From: Dyadobacter alkalitolerans DSM 23607
GTDB taxonomy: Bacteria > Bacteroidota > Bacteroidia > Cytophagales > Spirosomataceae
Direction: 5' to 3'
NCBI RefSeq assembly: GCF_000428845.1
Contig: NZ_AUAS01000008.1
Span: 62,001-126,000, forward strand
DNA length: 64,000 nucleotides
Of the stretch, positions 1 through 8,260 are shown in pieces (the first letter of the stretch is position 1; every line of letters starts with the position of its first letter). The notes below the pieces were generated by a model. It saw only the letters and a list, made by a program, of their open reading frames with translations. It had not been told where the DNA came from and ran no database searches. The position numbers and the translations under genes were made by a program.

Positions 1-3000
1 TTGATCCCAGACAAATCCAGATTTACAGTCAGCAAGCAGGAATGCTGCCGCAGGCTAATAATGCATTGAAATCAAATGCAATGCTGGAAAATGCGGTTTG
101 GGTTGCAGGGGAGGCGGATGGCAAGTTTGATGGAAACGACGCAGTTTACTTCTTTGCCGAAAGCCCGCACGAAATCTTATACGATTCGGCCAAGGCAGAG
201 TTGAAGCATCAGATTAACACATACACCGATTCCAATTATTATTTCCTGACCTATGGACAGCAAAATGGGCTTAGGGTGAAGCCCCTGGCAGCACTTGCTT
301 CTTTGAATGGCAAAATCATCAATCAGTTTGATGACTATTGGTTTCATGAAACTGAAAAATACAACCTGCTTAAATCTGGCAGGGAATGGTTGGGCGAGTA
401 TTTGAATAATACGCCGCTTGCCTTTACTGCGAACATTCCCGGCATTGTTCCGGCGTCGAAAATTAAGCTTCGTACTTCTGCTATCGGCGCAGCCCAGATC
501 GCCACCAAATTCCTCTGGCAACTGAATGGCAAGCAAATAGGAGAGTCTCCCATTGGAACCGTCAGCAGCGGAACTTATGACATCAAAGCATTACGGTCCG
601 ATGCAACATTTACAGTAAATGCAGATAACGCGCCAGCCGAGGCGTTCAACATGGCTGTAACCTACGAGCGAAACGGTCAGAATTCCGCACAGGGATATCT
701 GAATTATATGGCCCTGCATGTGAAACGACAACTTCGTCGCTACGATAATCAACAGGTTTACAGGTTTTTACCGGAAATTGCTGACACGGTTACCTATCAA
801 TTCGCAAATGCAATCCCGGAATGGCAGCTCTGGGATGTGACCAATGCGCATGTCCCTTCAGTCGTGAATCAAAATATACGGAACGGCACATATTCATTTA
901 CAACAATAGGCGGGACGCGAGGCAGGCAATATGTAGGCTTTCTTGCAAGCCAGGCGATTGAGCCGGTTTTTTTGCAAAAAATTAATCTGCAAAACATTAT
1001 TAGCAATGCTACGCCAGACTTCCTGATTGTTACACCTCCGGCATTCAGGCAAGCTGCTGAAAGGCTGGCTGCATTCCGCGAAAGCAATGATGAGCTGGAA
1101 ACGCTGGTGGTGACTACGGACGAGATTTACAATGAACTTGGAGGAGGAAAGCCCGATTTGACAGCGATAAGAGACTTTGTAAAGCACCTTCATGATATGA
1201 ACCCTGAAAAGCTGAAATATCTGCTTTTGTTCGGTGATGCGACATTTGATTACAAAAATCTTTTACAAAATCAATCGGAGTCACAGCAGCGGCTTTGGGT
1301 GCCGGTTTACGAAAGCAGAGAGTCTTTAAATCCGGTTTATACGTATTCTTCCGATGACTATTTCGGTTTCATGAAGGATGGCGAGGGCGCATGGCAGGAA
1401 TCGGCTTCGGGCGATCATACGATTGACATCGGGGTAGGAAGACTTCCGGTCATAACATTGGTTGAGGCAGAGCTCATTGTAGACAAATTGATCCGCTATG
1501 GTTCGTCTGGCCGTGGTTTTGGGAATTGGCGGAACACCGTTCAGTTCGTTGCTGACGATGGCGACGGTAACATTCACCAGCGTCACGCGGACGAGCTGGC
1601 GACATTGCTTCAAAACGATTTTATGCCTTCACGGGTGTTCATTGATGCATTTTCGCAAAATACAGGTGCGGAAGGGCAAAAGGCGCCAGCTGTAAATCAA
1701 GTTATCAACAAAAAGATCAACGAGGGCACATTGATCCTGAACTACACGGGTCACGGCGGCGTGAGCGGCTGGGCGGAGGAACAGGTGCTCACGCTGGCAG
1801 ATATGCAATCGGCGCGCGGGATAGATAATTTGCCACTGCTTTTTACAGCGACTTGCGATTTTGGTCGCTACGATGATCCCGGGCTGGTTTCGGGCGCGGA
1901 AATAATGGTTTTAAGTCCGAGAGGTGCAGCGATTGGAGCCATCAGCACCACCCGGCCGGTTTATTCCAGCACCAATTTTACACTTAGCAAAGCATTTTAC
2001 GAAGCTTTGGTTAACAAAGAGCCCAGCCGGAGGTTAGGGGACCTATTCAAAGAAACTAAAAACAAGGCGCTGGTAGGAAGCCTGAACCGCAACTTTACAT
2101 TGCTTGCAGATCCATCTATGAAACTCGCCCGGGCTCAGAAAGCAATCCGATGGGCGGAAAAGCCGGATACATTGCGCGCATTGCAAAAGGTGAAGCTGAA
2201 AGGGCAGGTCTTTGACGCAGTTACAACATTAAAAGACAGCAAGTTCGAAGGCATTGCACGCATTGTATTATATGATAAGCAAACCACATTCAAAACGCTG
2301 GGTAATGAAGGCAAGCCTGAAACTTATTCAGAATTTCGCAGCAAATTGTTCGATGGCAGTGTAAAGGTGATTGGAGGGGAATTTGTTTGTGAGTTTGTAA
2401 TGCCAAAGGATATCGATTACCGCATGGGAATAGGCAGGGTCAACGTCTATGCTGTTCAGTCAGACAGTCTTGGTGACGCCAGTGCACAGCTGAGTGTTAC
2501 CATTGGCGGCAGCGCTATCCCTGAAATCGACAACACGCCGCCGCAACTTACGGCCTATGTGAACGATCCGTCGTTCAGGGATGGCGACGTTATTGAGCCG
2601 TCGGGCAACTTATACATTTCTGCCAGCGACGAAAATGGGATCAGTATTTCCAATGCGGGGATCGGGCATGATATCACGATGGTTGTGAATGACACGATGT
2701 CGGTTAACCTGAACGAATACTACACAGCGGATACGGGTGATTACCGCAAGGGTGTAATCAATTATCCGTTTGAAAACTTACCAACCGGTAAATATGTAAT
2801 TCGAGTAAAAGTCTCGGATACTTATACTAACTTCTCCGAAATTGCGTTCGGTTTTCAGATAGGTGCATTCAAGGGCATCAAACTCAACACGCTGAAAGTA
2901 TATCCAAACCCATTCGAAAAAGATTTGTCATTTGAGCTGACACATAACAGGGAAAATGATGATGTCGAAATAGTTTTTAATATATTATTAAACAATGGGC

Positions 3001-3185
3001 AGTCTCTGGGACATTTCCGCAGACAATATTTCAACATTGAGTCCACGGTCAGAGAAACATTTGACGCTGCTCAATCAGGATATTGGATACCGAAGCTTAC
3101 TTCTCTTATTTACCAGTTAAGCATCAGGTCATTAAAAGATAATTCCAGCGACCAGCGGTCCGGAAAGTTGGTCCGTTCTCCGTAG
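1..3185 (+). CDS. porU: Type IX secretion system sortase PorU, C25 peptidase (5' partial)
   Basis: The reading frame is open to the left edge of the window, so the N-terminus (signal peptide, start) is missing. At least 1060 residues are present. The protein carries a gingipain-like C25 peptidase domain; the catalytic His is in a GHGG motif (codon at 1752-1754) and the catalytic Cys in ATCDFG (codon at 1854-1856), so the enzyme looks active. Large N-terminal beta-rich regions, an Ig-like region after the protease domain and a C-terminal stretch beginning VYPNPF match PorU. In characterised systems PorU is the outer-membrane-associated sortase that removes the C-terminal signal of T9SS cargo and attaches the cargo to the surface, working with PorV. 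PorV is the next gene here, 104 bp downstream on the same strand, which strongly supports the call. Confidence 0.93.
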   Translation, partial: DPRQIQIYSQQAGMLPQANNALKSNAMLENAVWVAGEADGKFDGNDAVYFFAESPHEILYDSAKAELKHQINTYTDSNYYFLTYGQQNGLRVKPLAALASLNGKIINQFDDYWFHETEKYNLLKSGREWLGEYLNNTPLAFTANIPGIVPASKIKLRTSAIGAAQIATKFLWQLNGKQIGESPIGTVSSGTYDIKALRSDATFTVNADNAPAEAFNMAVTYERNGQNSAQGYLNYMALHVKRQLRRYDNQQVYRFLPEIADTVTYQFANAIPEWQLWDVTNAHVPSVVNQNIRNGTYSFTTIGGTRGRQYVGFLASQAIEPVFLQKINLQNIISNATPDFLIVTPPAFRQAAERLAAFRESNDELETLVVTTDEIYNELGGGKPDLTAIRDFVKHLHDMNPEKLKYLLLFGDATFDYKNLLQNQSESQQRLWVPVYESRESLNPVYTYSSDDYFGFMKDGEGAWQESASGDHTIDIGVGRLPVITLVEAELIVDKLIRYGSSGRGFGNWRNTVQFVADDGDGNIHQRHADELATLLQNDFMPSRVFIDAFSQNTGAEGQKAPAVNQVINKKINEGTLILNYTGHGGVSGWAEEQVLTLADMQSARGIDNLPLLFTATCDFGRYDDPGLVSGAEIMVLSPRGAAIGAISTTRPVYSSTNFTLSKAFYEALVNKEPSRRLGDLFKETKNKALVGSLNRNFTLLADPSMKLARAQKAIRWAEKPDTLRALQKVKLKGQVFDAVTTLKDSKFEGIARIVLYDKQTTFKTLGNEGKPETYSEFRSKLFDGSVKVIGGEFVCEFVMPKDIDYRMGIGRVNVYAVQSDSLGDASAQLSVTIGGSAIPEIDNTPPQLTAYVNDPSFRDGDVIEPSGNLYISASDENGISISNAGIGHDITMVVNDTMSVNLNEYYTADTGDYRKGVINYPFENLPTGKYVIRVKVSDTYTNFSEIAFGFQIGAFKGIKLNTLKVYPNPFEKDLSFELTHNRENDDVEIVFNILLNNGQSLGHFRRQYFNIESTVRETFDAAQSGYWIPKLTSLIYQLSIRSLKDNSSDQRSGKLVRSP

Positions 3186-3230
3186 TTTAATAAAACTTAT
3201 CATTTTTTTAGTAATAACTATCTTTCATTG

Positions 3231-3238
3231 TATTTTTG
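3231..3238 (+). promoter_or_regulatory. Candidate Bacteroidota -7 element upstream of porV
   Basis: TATTTTTG fits the Bacteroidota -7 consensus TAnnTTTG and lies 51 bp before the porV start in an AT-rich gap. A clear -33 TTTG is not evident; only a T-rich run lies upstream. It would let porV be transcribed independently of porU. Assigned by motif match only. Confidence 0.35.
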
Positions 3239-3289
3239 ACCCTTTAAAGAAGCTGATTCAAAGCACTTCCTATCGCAAATCCACTTTCT

Positions 3290-4450
3290 ATGAGACTATT
3301 TTTTGTTAGTTTATCTTCTCTCTTTATTCTATCAACGGGTGCAGTTTTGGCCCAAACCACACCATCAAGCACACAAAGGATTCCTCATTCCCCGCTTTCA
3401 TTTTTAACATTTGCCCCGGACGCGAGAAGCGCTGCGATGGGGGAAGCCGGGGTCGCACTTAGTCCCGATGCCAATGCTACTTACTGGAATGCTGCCAAGC
3501 TTCCTTACAATACGAAAGACATAGGTGTTTCGGCATCGTATACGCCGTGGCTCCGGAACCTTGTAGACGATATGTGGCTGGGTTACCTAACAGGATATAA
3601 GAAATTGGGTGACAAGCAGGCTGTTGCACTTTCGGTTAACTATTTCAACAATGGCGAGTTGGATTTGAGAACTTCTACCGGAGCTCAAAACGGATATTTT
3701 ACTTCGAGGGAACTTGCGATCAGCGGAACTTATGCACGCCAGCTGGGTAAAAATTTCTCGCTGGGCTTAACATTGAAATACATTTCTTCAAACCTTGCAG
3801 GAAAAGCAGTTATCGACCAAATTTCACTAAATCCAGCTCGTGTAGCAGCGGGTGATATCAGCGCTTATTACCGCAAGCAAATGAGAAACGAAGAGACGGG
3901 CGGTGACTTCACATGGTCGCTCGGCGCGGTGCTTTCCAACCTGGGTGGTAAAGTGAATTACGGTGCAGGGACTGATACTGAGAATTTTATCCCTACAAAT
4001 CTTAAACTGGGTGGTGGCATTTCTTTCTCAGCAGACGGACGTAACCGGTTCAATTTCGTTGCTGACGCAAGAAAACTAATGGTGCCAACTCCGGACGGAA
4101 CCAACATTAATTCCCGTCCGCTGCTTAATGGCGTGTTCGGATCATTCTCCGATGCTCCTGATGGATTTAAAGAAGAGTTGCAGGAAATCGGATTGGCAGT
4201 TGGTGCTGAATATTGGTATAATAACATCTTCGCACTTCGCGCCGGTTATAACTCAGAACATAAGAACAAAGGCGACCTGAAATATTTCACAGCAGGCGCA
4301 GGAGCTCATTTTATGGACAGATATTCGGTTGATTTCGCTTATCTTTTCCCAGTTACACAAGGAAGCCCGTTGGCTCAGACTCTTAGAATCACACTTTCAC
4401 TTGGCCTTAACAAGTCGGAGAAACTGGACGTAAGCGATACAGAGAACTAA
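3290..4450 (+). CDS. porV: Type IX secretion system outer membrane protein PorV
   Basis: A 386-residue protein with a 22-residue signal peptide ending VLAQ. The mature N-terminus contains a FLTFAPDARSAAMGE segment and the phrase ANATYWNAAKL, both typical of PorV/LptO. The remainder has alternating aromatic/hydrophobic strands of an FadL-like outer-membrane beta-barrel, ending in strand-like sequence near LAQTLRITLSLGL. Length matches the family (about 380-400 residues). PorV is known to collect T9SS cargo from the SprA translocon and deliver it to the PorU sortase; porU is immediately upstream. A strong hairpin terminator follows the stop codon, so porV ends the transcription unit. Confidence 0.95.
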   Translation: MRLFFVSLSSLFILSTGAVLAQTTPSSTQRIPHSPLSFLTFAPDARSAAMGEAGVALSPDANATYWNAAKLPYNTKDIGVSASYTPWLRNLVDDMWLGYLTGYKKLGDKQAVALSVNYFNNGELDLRTSTGAQNGYFTSRELAISGTYARQLGKNFSLGLTLKYISSNLAGKAVIDQISLNPARVAAGDISAYYRKQMRNEETGGDFTWSLGAVLSNLGGKVNYGAGTDTENFIPTNLKLGGGISFSADGRNRFNFVADARKLMVPTPDGTNINSRPLLNGVFGSFSDAPDGFKEELQEIGLAVGAEYWYNNIFALRAGYNSEHKNKGDLKYFTAGAGAHFMDRYSVDFAYLFPVTQGSPLAQTLRITLSLGLNKSEKLDVSDTEN

Positions 4451-4476
4451 CAGAATTCAGAATTTAGTTTTTTCAG

Positions 4477-4512
4477 AACGAATGGCGTAATTGTAACGTC
4501 ATTCGTTTTTTA
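4477..4512 (+). terminator. Rho-independent terminator after porV
   Basis: Two 12-nt arms (4477-4488 AACGAATGGCGT and 4496-4507 ACGTCATTCGTT, one mismatch) flank a 7-nt loop and run into a T-rich tail (4506-4511). It separates porV from the M16-family gene that starts at 4530. Confidence 0.8.
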
Positions 4513-4529
4513 TTACTCAACCATTCCAC

Positions 4530-5810
4530 ATGACCATTGACCGCACCATCGCGCCCGAATTCAGAGTTGTAAATACTGTTAACCTGCCAGATCCGCAAAC
4601 TTATACACTCGATAACGGGACCTCTCTGCACGTAATCAATATCGGGGACCAGCCGGTGATCAGGCTTGAAGTTATTTTTGAAGCGGGAAATTGGTATGAA
4701 AGTGAAATTGGTGCGTCATTCTTTGCGATAAAAATGCTTTCGGAAGGAACCCGTTCGAAAGCATCTGCGGAAATCAGCGAGGCTTTTGACCGGATCGGCG
4801 CATTTACGGAAATGACGCATACTGCCGACCGTATAGGAATCGTCGTTTATGCACTTTCCCGGTTTTTACCGGAGGTTTTGCCCCTGGTAAGCGAGCTGAT
4901 CCATGATGCCGTTTTCCCAGAAAAGGAATTTGAAGACCTTCGGAATATCAATATTCAAAATCTGCGGGTTAATAAGGAGAAAAATGCTTACCTGGCAACG
5001 ACTGCATTCCGTGCAAAGCTGTTTGGCAGCAATCATCCTTATGGCCAAAGCCAGGAAGAAGAAACGATTTCTGCACTTTCCATTGAAACTGTTAAAGAGC
5101 ATTATCACAATTTCATTAAAAACGGAAAATTTACGGTCGTTTTAGCTGGTCAGGTTGGTGACGAGGATATAAAAGTGGTGAATGAGCAGCTTGGGAAAAG
5201 CCAGACTGAGGCATCGGTTACGCCATTAAAGAATTTTGAACAATCTCATTATATCGATACAGAAGTGCTTGTAGAGAAGCCTGAGAGCGTGCAGTCATCC
5301 ATCCGGATGGGAAGGAAGCTGTTCAACCGTCATCATGCTGATTATTTTAAAATGCTGGTAACCAATGAAATATTAGGTGGTTATTTCGGGTCCAGGTTAA
5401 TGAAGAACATAAGGGAAGAAAAAGGGTTGACCTATGGCATTTCATCACATTTGGTAACGTTGCGCAAGGAGGGTTACTATATGATCGGGACGGATGTGAA
5501 AAAGGAATTTACCCAACAAACCATTGACGAAATCAAGAAAGAGATATACAAATTGCAAACCGAGCCGGTGGGTGAGGAGGAATTGCAAACTGTAAAGAAT
5601 TTCATGGCAGGAGAATTCGCAGGATCTTTGAACACCGCGTTTGAGGTAGCAGATCGCCAGAAAATCCTGCTTCTCGACGGCTTGCCAACAGATTTCTTCA
5701 AACATTACATTGATCAGATCCACGCGACCACGAGCGAAGATGTGCTTGCAATGGCAACGCAGTATCTGAAACCTGAGGATATGCTTACTGTAATTGCCGG
5801 CGGAAAGTGA
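4530..5810 (+). CDS. M16B-family peptidase homologue lacking the HxxEH zinc motif
   Basis: A 426-residue, two-lobed pitrilysin/insulinase-family protein. Where active M16 enzymes have HFLEH, this one reads FFAIK (residues 64-68), so both zinc-binding histidines and the catalytic glutamate are absent. The second lobe keeps the RxxxGLxY signature (R295 and Y302) that forms the substrate-binding R/Y pair. In bacterial M16B heterodimers one subunit carries HxxEH and the partner carries the R/Y pair; this gene looks like the R/Y partner. No HxxEH subunit is encoded in the window. No signal peptide is visible, so it is probably cytoplasmic or periplasm-facing by an unrecognised route. It ends directly against the convergent photolyase stop codon (no bases between), which leaves no room for separate terminators. 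Confidence 0.85.
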   Translation: MTIDRTIAPEFRVVNTVNLPDPQTYTLDNGTSLHVINIGDQPVIRLEVIFEAGNWYESEIGASFFAIKMLSEGTRSKASAEISEAFDRIGAFTEMTHTADRIGIVVYALSRFLPEVLPLVSELIHDAVFPEKEFEDLRNINIQNLRVNKEKNAYLATTAFRAKLFGSNHPYGQSQEEETISALSIETVKEHYHNFIKNGKFTVVLAGQVGDEDIKVVNEQLGKSQTEASVTPLKNFEQSHYIDTEVLVEKPESVQSSIRMGRKLFNRHHADYFKMLVTNEILGGYFGSRLMKNIREEKGLTYGISSHLVTLRKEGYYMIGTDVKKEFTQQTIDEIKKEIYKLQTEPVGEEELQTVKNFMAGEFAGSLNTAFEVADRQKILLLDGLPTDFFKHYIDQIHATTSEDVLAMATQYLKPEDMLTVIAGGK

Positions 5811-7133
5811 TTAAGACTTGTCCAATGCCCTCTTATAGGCTTTGAGACATCTTTCCCGCGCCATTTTGTGATCTACCATGGGTTCCGGATATGCATCAGT
5901 GCCAAATTCGGGAACCCATTTTTTGATGTATTCTCCTTCCGGATCAAACTTTTTTGCCTGTGCTTCCGGGTTAAAAATTCGGAAATAAGGGGCTGCATCC
6001 GTGCCTGAGCCAACCGCCCATTGCCATCCGCCGTTGTTTGCTGCCAGGTCGTAATCCAGCAATTTTTCTGCGAAATATGCTTCTCCCAGGCGCCAGTTGA
6101 TGAGTAAATGTTTGGATAGAAAGCTCGCGGTAACCATCCTGACGCGGTTATGCATAAAGCCGATTGCATTCATCTGCCGCATACCTGCATCCACCAGCGG
6201 ATAACCGGTTTTGCCGTCGCACCATTTTTGGAACGCTTCTTTGTCATAGCCCCAGTTAATGTCATCATATGCAGCCCGGAACGCTTTGCCTTTTCCTACA
6301 TGCGGGAAATTATACAGAATTTGCTGATAGAATTCCCGCCAGATCAGTTCGTTGAGATACAGGTTACTATGTTCTTTGGCAAATCGCGCCAGCTGGCGAA
6401 TGCTCACTGTCCCAAATCTTAAATGTATGCCGATTCGGCTTGTGGCCTCCATGGCAGGAAAATCTCTTCCTTTTTCATAGTTTTCGAGCAATTCAGCCGG
6501 GATTTGGCTAGATGGGAAATCTGTATCCGTAGGCTGAAAGCCCATTTCTTCCAGCTTTGGAATTGCGTCGCCTTTCCATTGTAAAAAGTTTTTGAAATAT
6601 TTTTTATTAGGGTAAGAAGACAAATAAAAGTCATTACACTTCTGCCTCCACATGCGGCTATAAGGCGTGAAAACAGTGTATGGCGTATCCTGACCGGTAA
6701 GAATTTCTTTTTTTTCAAAAATCACCTGATCCTTGTAGGCTTTCAGCTGCGCATTTTTTGCTTGAAGAATTTTATTTACCGCCGTGTCCCGTTCAGTTGC
6801 ATAAGGCTCGTAATCGGTGTTGGTAATGGCCTCGGCAATGTCATATTGCTCACTTAATTCTTTCCAGACATCGGTTGGGTGACCGTAAAATACGATAATG
6901 TCAGAGCCCAGCTCACGCAATTGCTTTTGTAATTCCAAAACCGTCTGATGAATGAACATCAGGCGCTTATCTTGCTTATTTTCAAGATCATCCAGGATCG
7001 TTTTGTCAAATATAAATAAAGGGACGACAGGATATTCTCCCCGCAGGGCATAGTATAAACCCGCATTGTCGTGCAGCCTCAGGTCCCGGCGAAACCAAAA
7101 TAGTGTGATCTTTTCTTTCGTTTTTAAGCTCAT
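5811..7133 (-). CDS. phrB: Deoxyribodipyrimidine photo-lyase (cryptochrome/photolyase family)
   Basis: A 440-residue protein that would repair UV-induced cyclobutane pyrimidine dimers in a light-driven, FAD-dependent reaction. The N-terminal alpha/beta antenna domain starts with TLFWFRRDLRLHDN, the usual opening of class I photolyases. The C-terminal FAD-binding domain contains the conserved WREFYQQIL, GYPLVDAGMRQMNAIGFMHN and NNGGWQWAVGSGTDAAPYFR-type segments, including the tryptophans of the electron-transfer chain and the Asn near the flavin. Length is typical (430-480). The start at 7133 gives the expected N-terminus. It is convergent with the M16 gene and divergent from the DUF1080 gene, so it is probably a single-gene unit. 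Whether it is a CPD photolyase or a related cryptochrome-type enzyme cannot be decided by eye. Confidence 0.93.
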   Translation of the reverse strand: MSLKTKEKITLFWFRRDLRLHDNAGLYYALRGEYPVVPLFIFDKTILDDLENKQDKRLMFIHQTVLELQKQLRELGSDIIVFYGHPTDVWKELSEQYDIAEAITNTDYEPYATERDTAVNKILQAKNAQLKAYKDQVIFEKKEILTGQDTPYTVFTPYSRMWRQKCNDFYLSSYPNKKYFKNFLQWKGDAIPKLEEMGFQPTDTDFPSSQIPAELLENYEKGRDFPAMEATSRIGIHLRFGTVSIRQLARFAKEHSNLYLNELIWREFYQQILYNFPHVGKGKAFRAAYDDINWGYDKEAFQKWCDGKTGYPLVDAGMRQMNAIGFMHNRVRMVTASFLSKHLLINWRLGEAYFAEKLLDYDLAANNGGWQWAVGSGTDAAPYFRIFNPEAQAKKFDPEGEYIKKWVPEFGTDAYPEPMVDHKMARERCLKAYKRALDKS

Positions 7134-7264
7134 ATTTTACAATTGCAAGAATAGTATGCCAAACGGATAAAGGCTTGTTATAAATACGGAGGAAAGAATT
7201 TTTTGGATGCCCCGGATTTGTAACAATCGTCTGTTTACTTTGTGGTCTCATTAATCCTTGATCC

Positions 7265-8119
7265 ATGAAATTACAACTTACTCTACTTTTCAGCATACTG
7301 AGCTTCATCGCTTTCGGTCAGAAAAATGCCGATAAACAAGAATGGAAGCAACTGTTCAACGGCAAGAACCTCGACGGCTGGGACATTAAAATACGTGGAT
7401 ATGAACTGAACGACAACTACCTGAACACATTCCGTGTGGAAGATGGCAAAATGGTTGTGCGTTATGATAAGTATGACGACTTCAAGCAAAAATATGGTCA
7501 TATTTTCTATAAAGGGGACTTTTCATACTATCGTATTTCCGTGGAATATCGCTTCGTAGGCGAGCAGGCACCCAAAGGCGAAGGCTGGGCATGGCGCAAC
7601 AGCGGAATCATGGTACACGGCCAGCCCGCTGCAACGATGGGAAAAGACCAGGATTTTCCTGCTTCCATTGAAGTGCAATTGCTCGGTGGCAATGATAAAA
7701 CCCGCACGACCTGCAACCTTTGCACGCCAGGAACCAATGTGGTGATGGACGGAAAATTAATCACACAGCATTGCATAAATTCTAAATCACAAACTTACAA
7801 CGGTGATCAATGGGTGAAAGCAGAAGTGCTCGTACTAGGCGATTCACTGATCCAGCATTTTGCCAATGGAGAAATGGTTTTGGAATATAACAAACCACAA
7901 ATCGGTGGAGGCAATGTAAGCGGCCATGATCCATCGCTCATGATTGCCGGAAAGTTACTAGATCACGGTTCCATCTCACTACAAAGCGAAAGCCATCCTG
8001 TGGAATTCAGGAAGGTTGAAATCCTGGATTTGAAAGGCTGCATGGACCCGAAGGCGGTTAATTATAAGTCTTACTATGTGAAGGCGGATAATAGTAAGTG
8101 TAGTTATGGGAAGAAGTAG
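7265..8119 (+). CDS. Secreted DUF1080 (3-keto-disaccharide hydrolase/GH16-like fold) protein
   Basis: A 284-residue exported protein with an 18-residue signal peptide ending IAFGQ. The mature part starts with the DUF1080 signature LFNGKNLDGWDIK and continues with the jelly-roll pattern of that family (FRVEDGKMVVRY, GIMVHGQ, SIEVQLLGG, VEFRKVEILDL). DUF1080 proteins are concanavalin-like sugar-binding or 3-ketoglycoside-cleaving proteins in Bacteroidota and Planctomycetota. The C-terminal 25 residues resemble the Cys-containing tail GCxDPKAxNYxxxxxxDxxxCxY seen at the end of many Bacteroidota secreted proteins. The gene stands alone, followed by the palindromic repeat at 8125-8259. Its substrate is not identifiable from sequence. 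Confidence 0.87.
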   Translation: MKLQLTLLFSILSFIAFGQKNADKQEWKQLFNGKNLDGWDIKIRGYELNDNYLNTFRVEDGKMVVRYDKYDDFKQKYGHIFYKGDFSYYRISVEYRFVGEQAPKGEGWAWRNSGIMVHGQPAATMGKDQDFPASIEVQLLGGNDKTRTTCNLCTPGTNVVMDGKLITQHCINSKSQTYNGDQWVKAEVLVLGDSLIQHFANGEMVLEYNKPQIGGGNVSGHDPSLMIAGKLLDHGSISLQSESHPVEFRKVEILDLKGCMDPKAVNYKSYYVKADNSKCSYGKK

Positions 8120-8124
8120 GGTGT

Positions 8125-8259
8125 TGCCCCTGTCTGCCTGAGCCGTTAATAGCCCTGTCAGCCTGAGCGGAGACGAAGGCGCGTTACCCAGGAGTAGCGC
8201 GCCTTCGTCTCCGCTCAGGCTGACAGGGCTAGACTTTTGCGCTCAGGCTGACAGAGCTT
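8125..8259. repeat. Long intergenic palindrome with four half-sites (REP-like)
   Basis: The core is a perfect 33-bp inverted repeat (8151-8183 and 8198-8230) with a 14-nt spacer. A degenerate third half-site lies at 8125-8145 and a fourth at 8239-8259, so half-sites are nested outside the main stem. The core arm contains CTTCGTCTCCGCTCAGGCTGAC. A closely related palindrome occurs at 22140-22212 (shared CTTCGnCTCCGCTCAGnnTGACA). It fills the space between two convergent genes (DUF1080 and murA) and could act as a bidirectional transcription terminator or a mobile REP-type element. Confidence 0.9.
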
Positions 8260-8260
8260 A

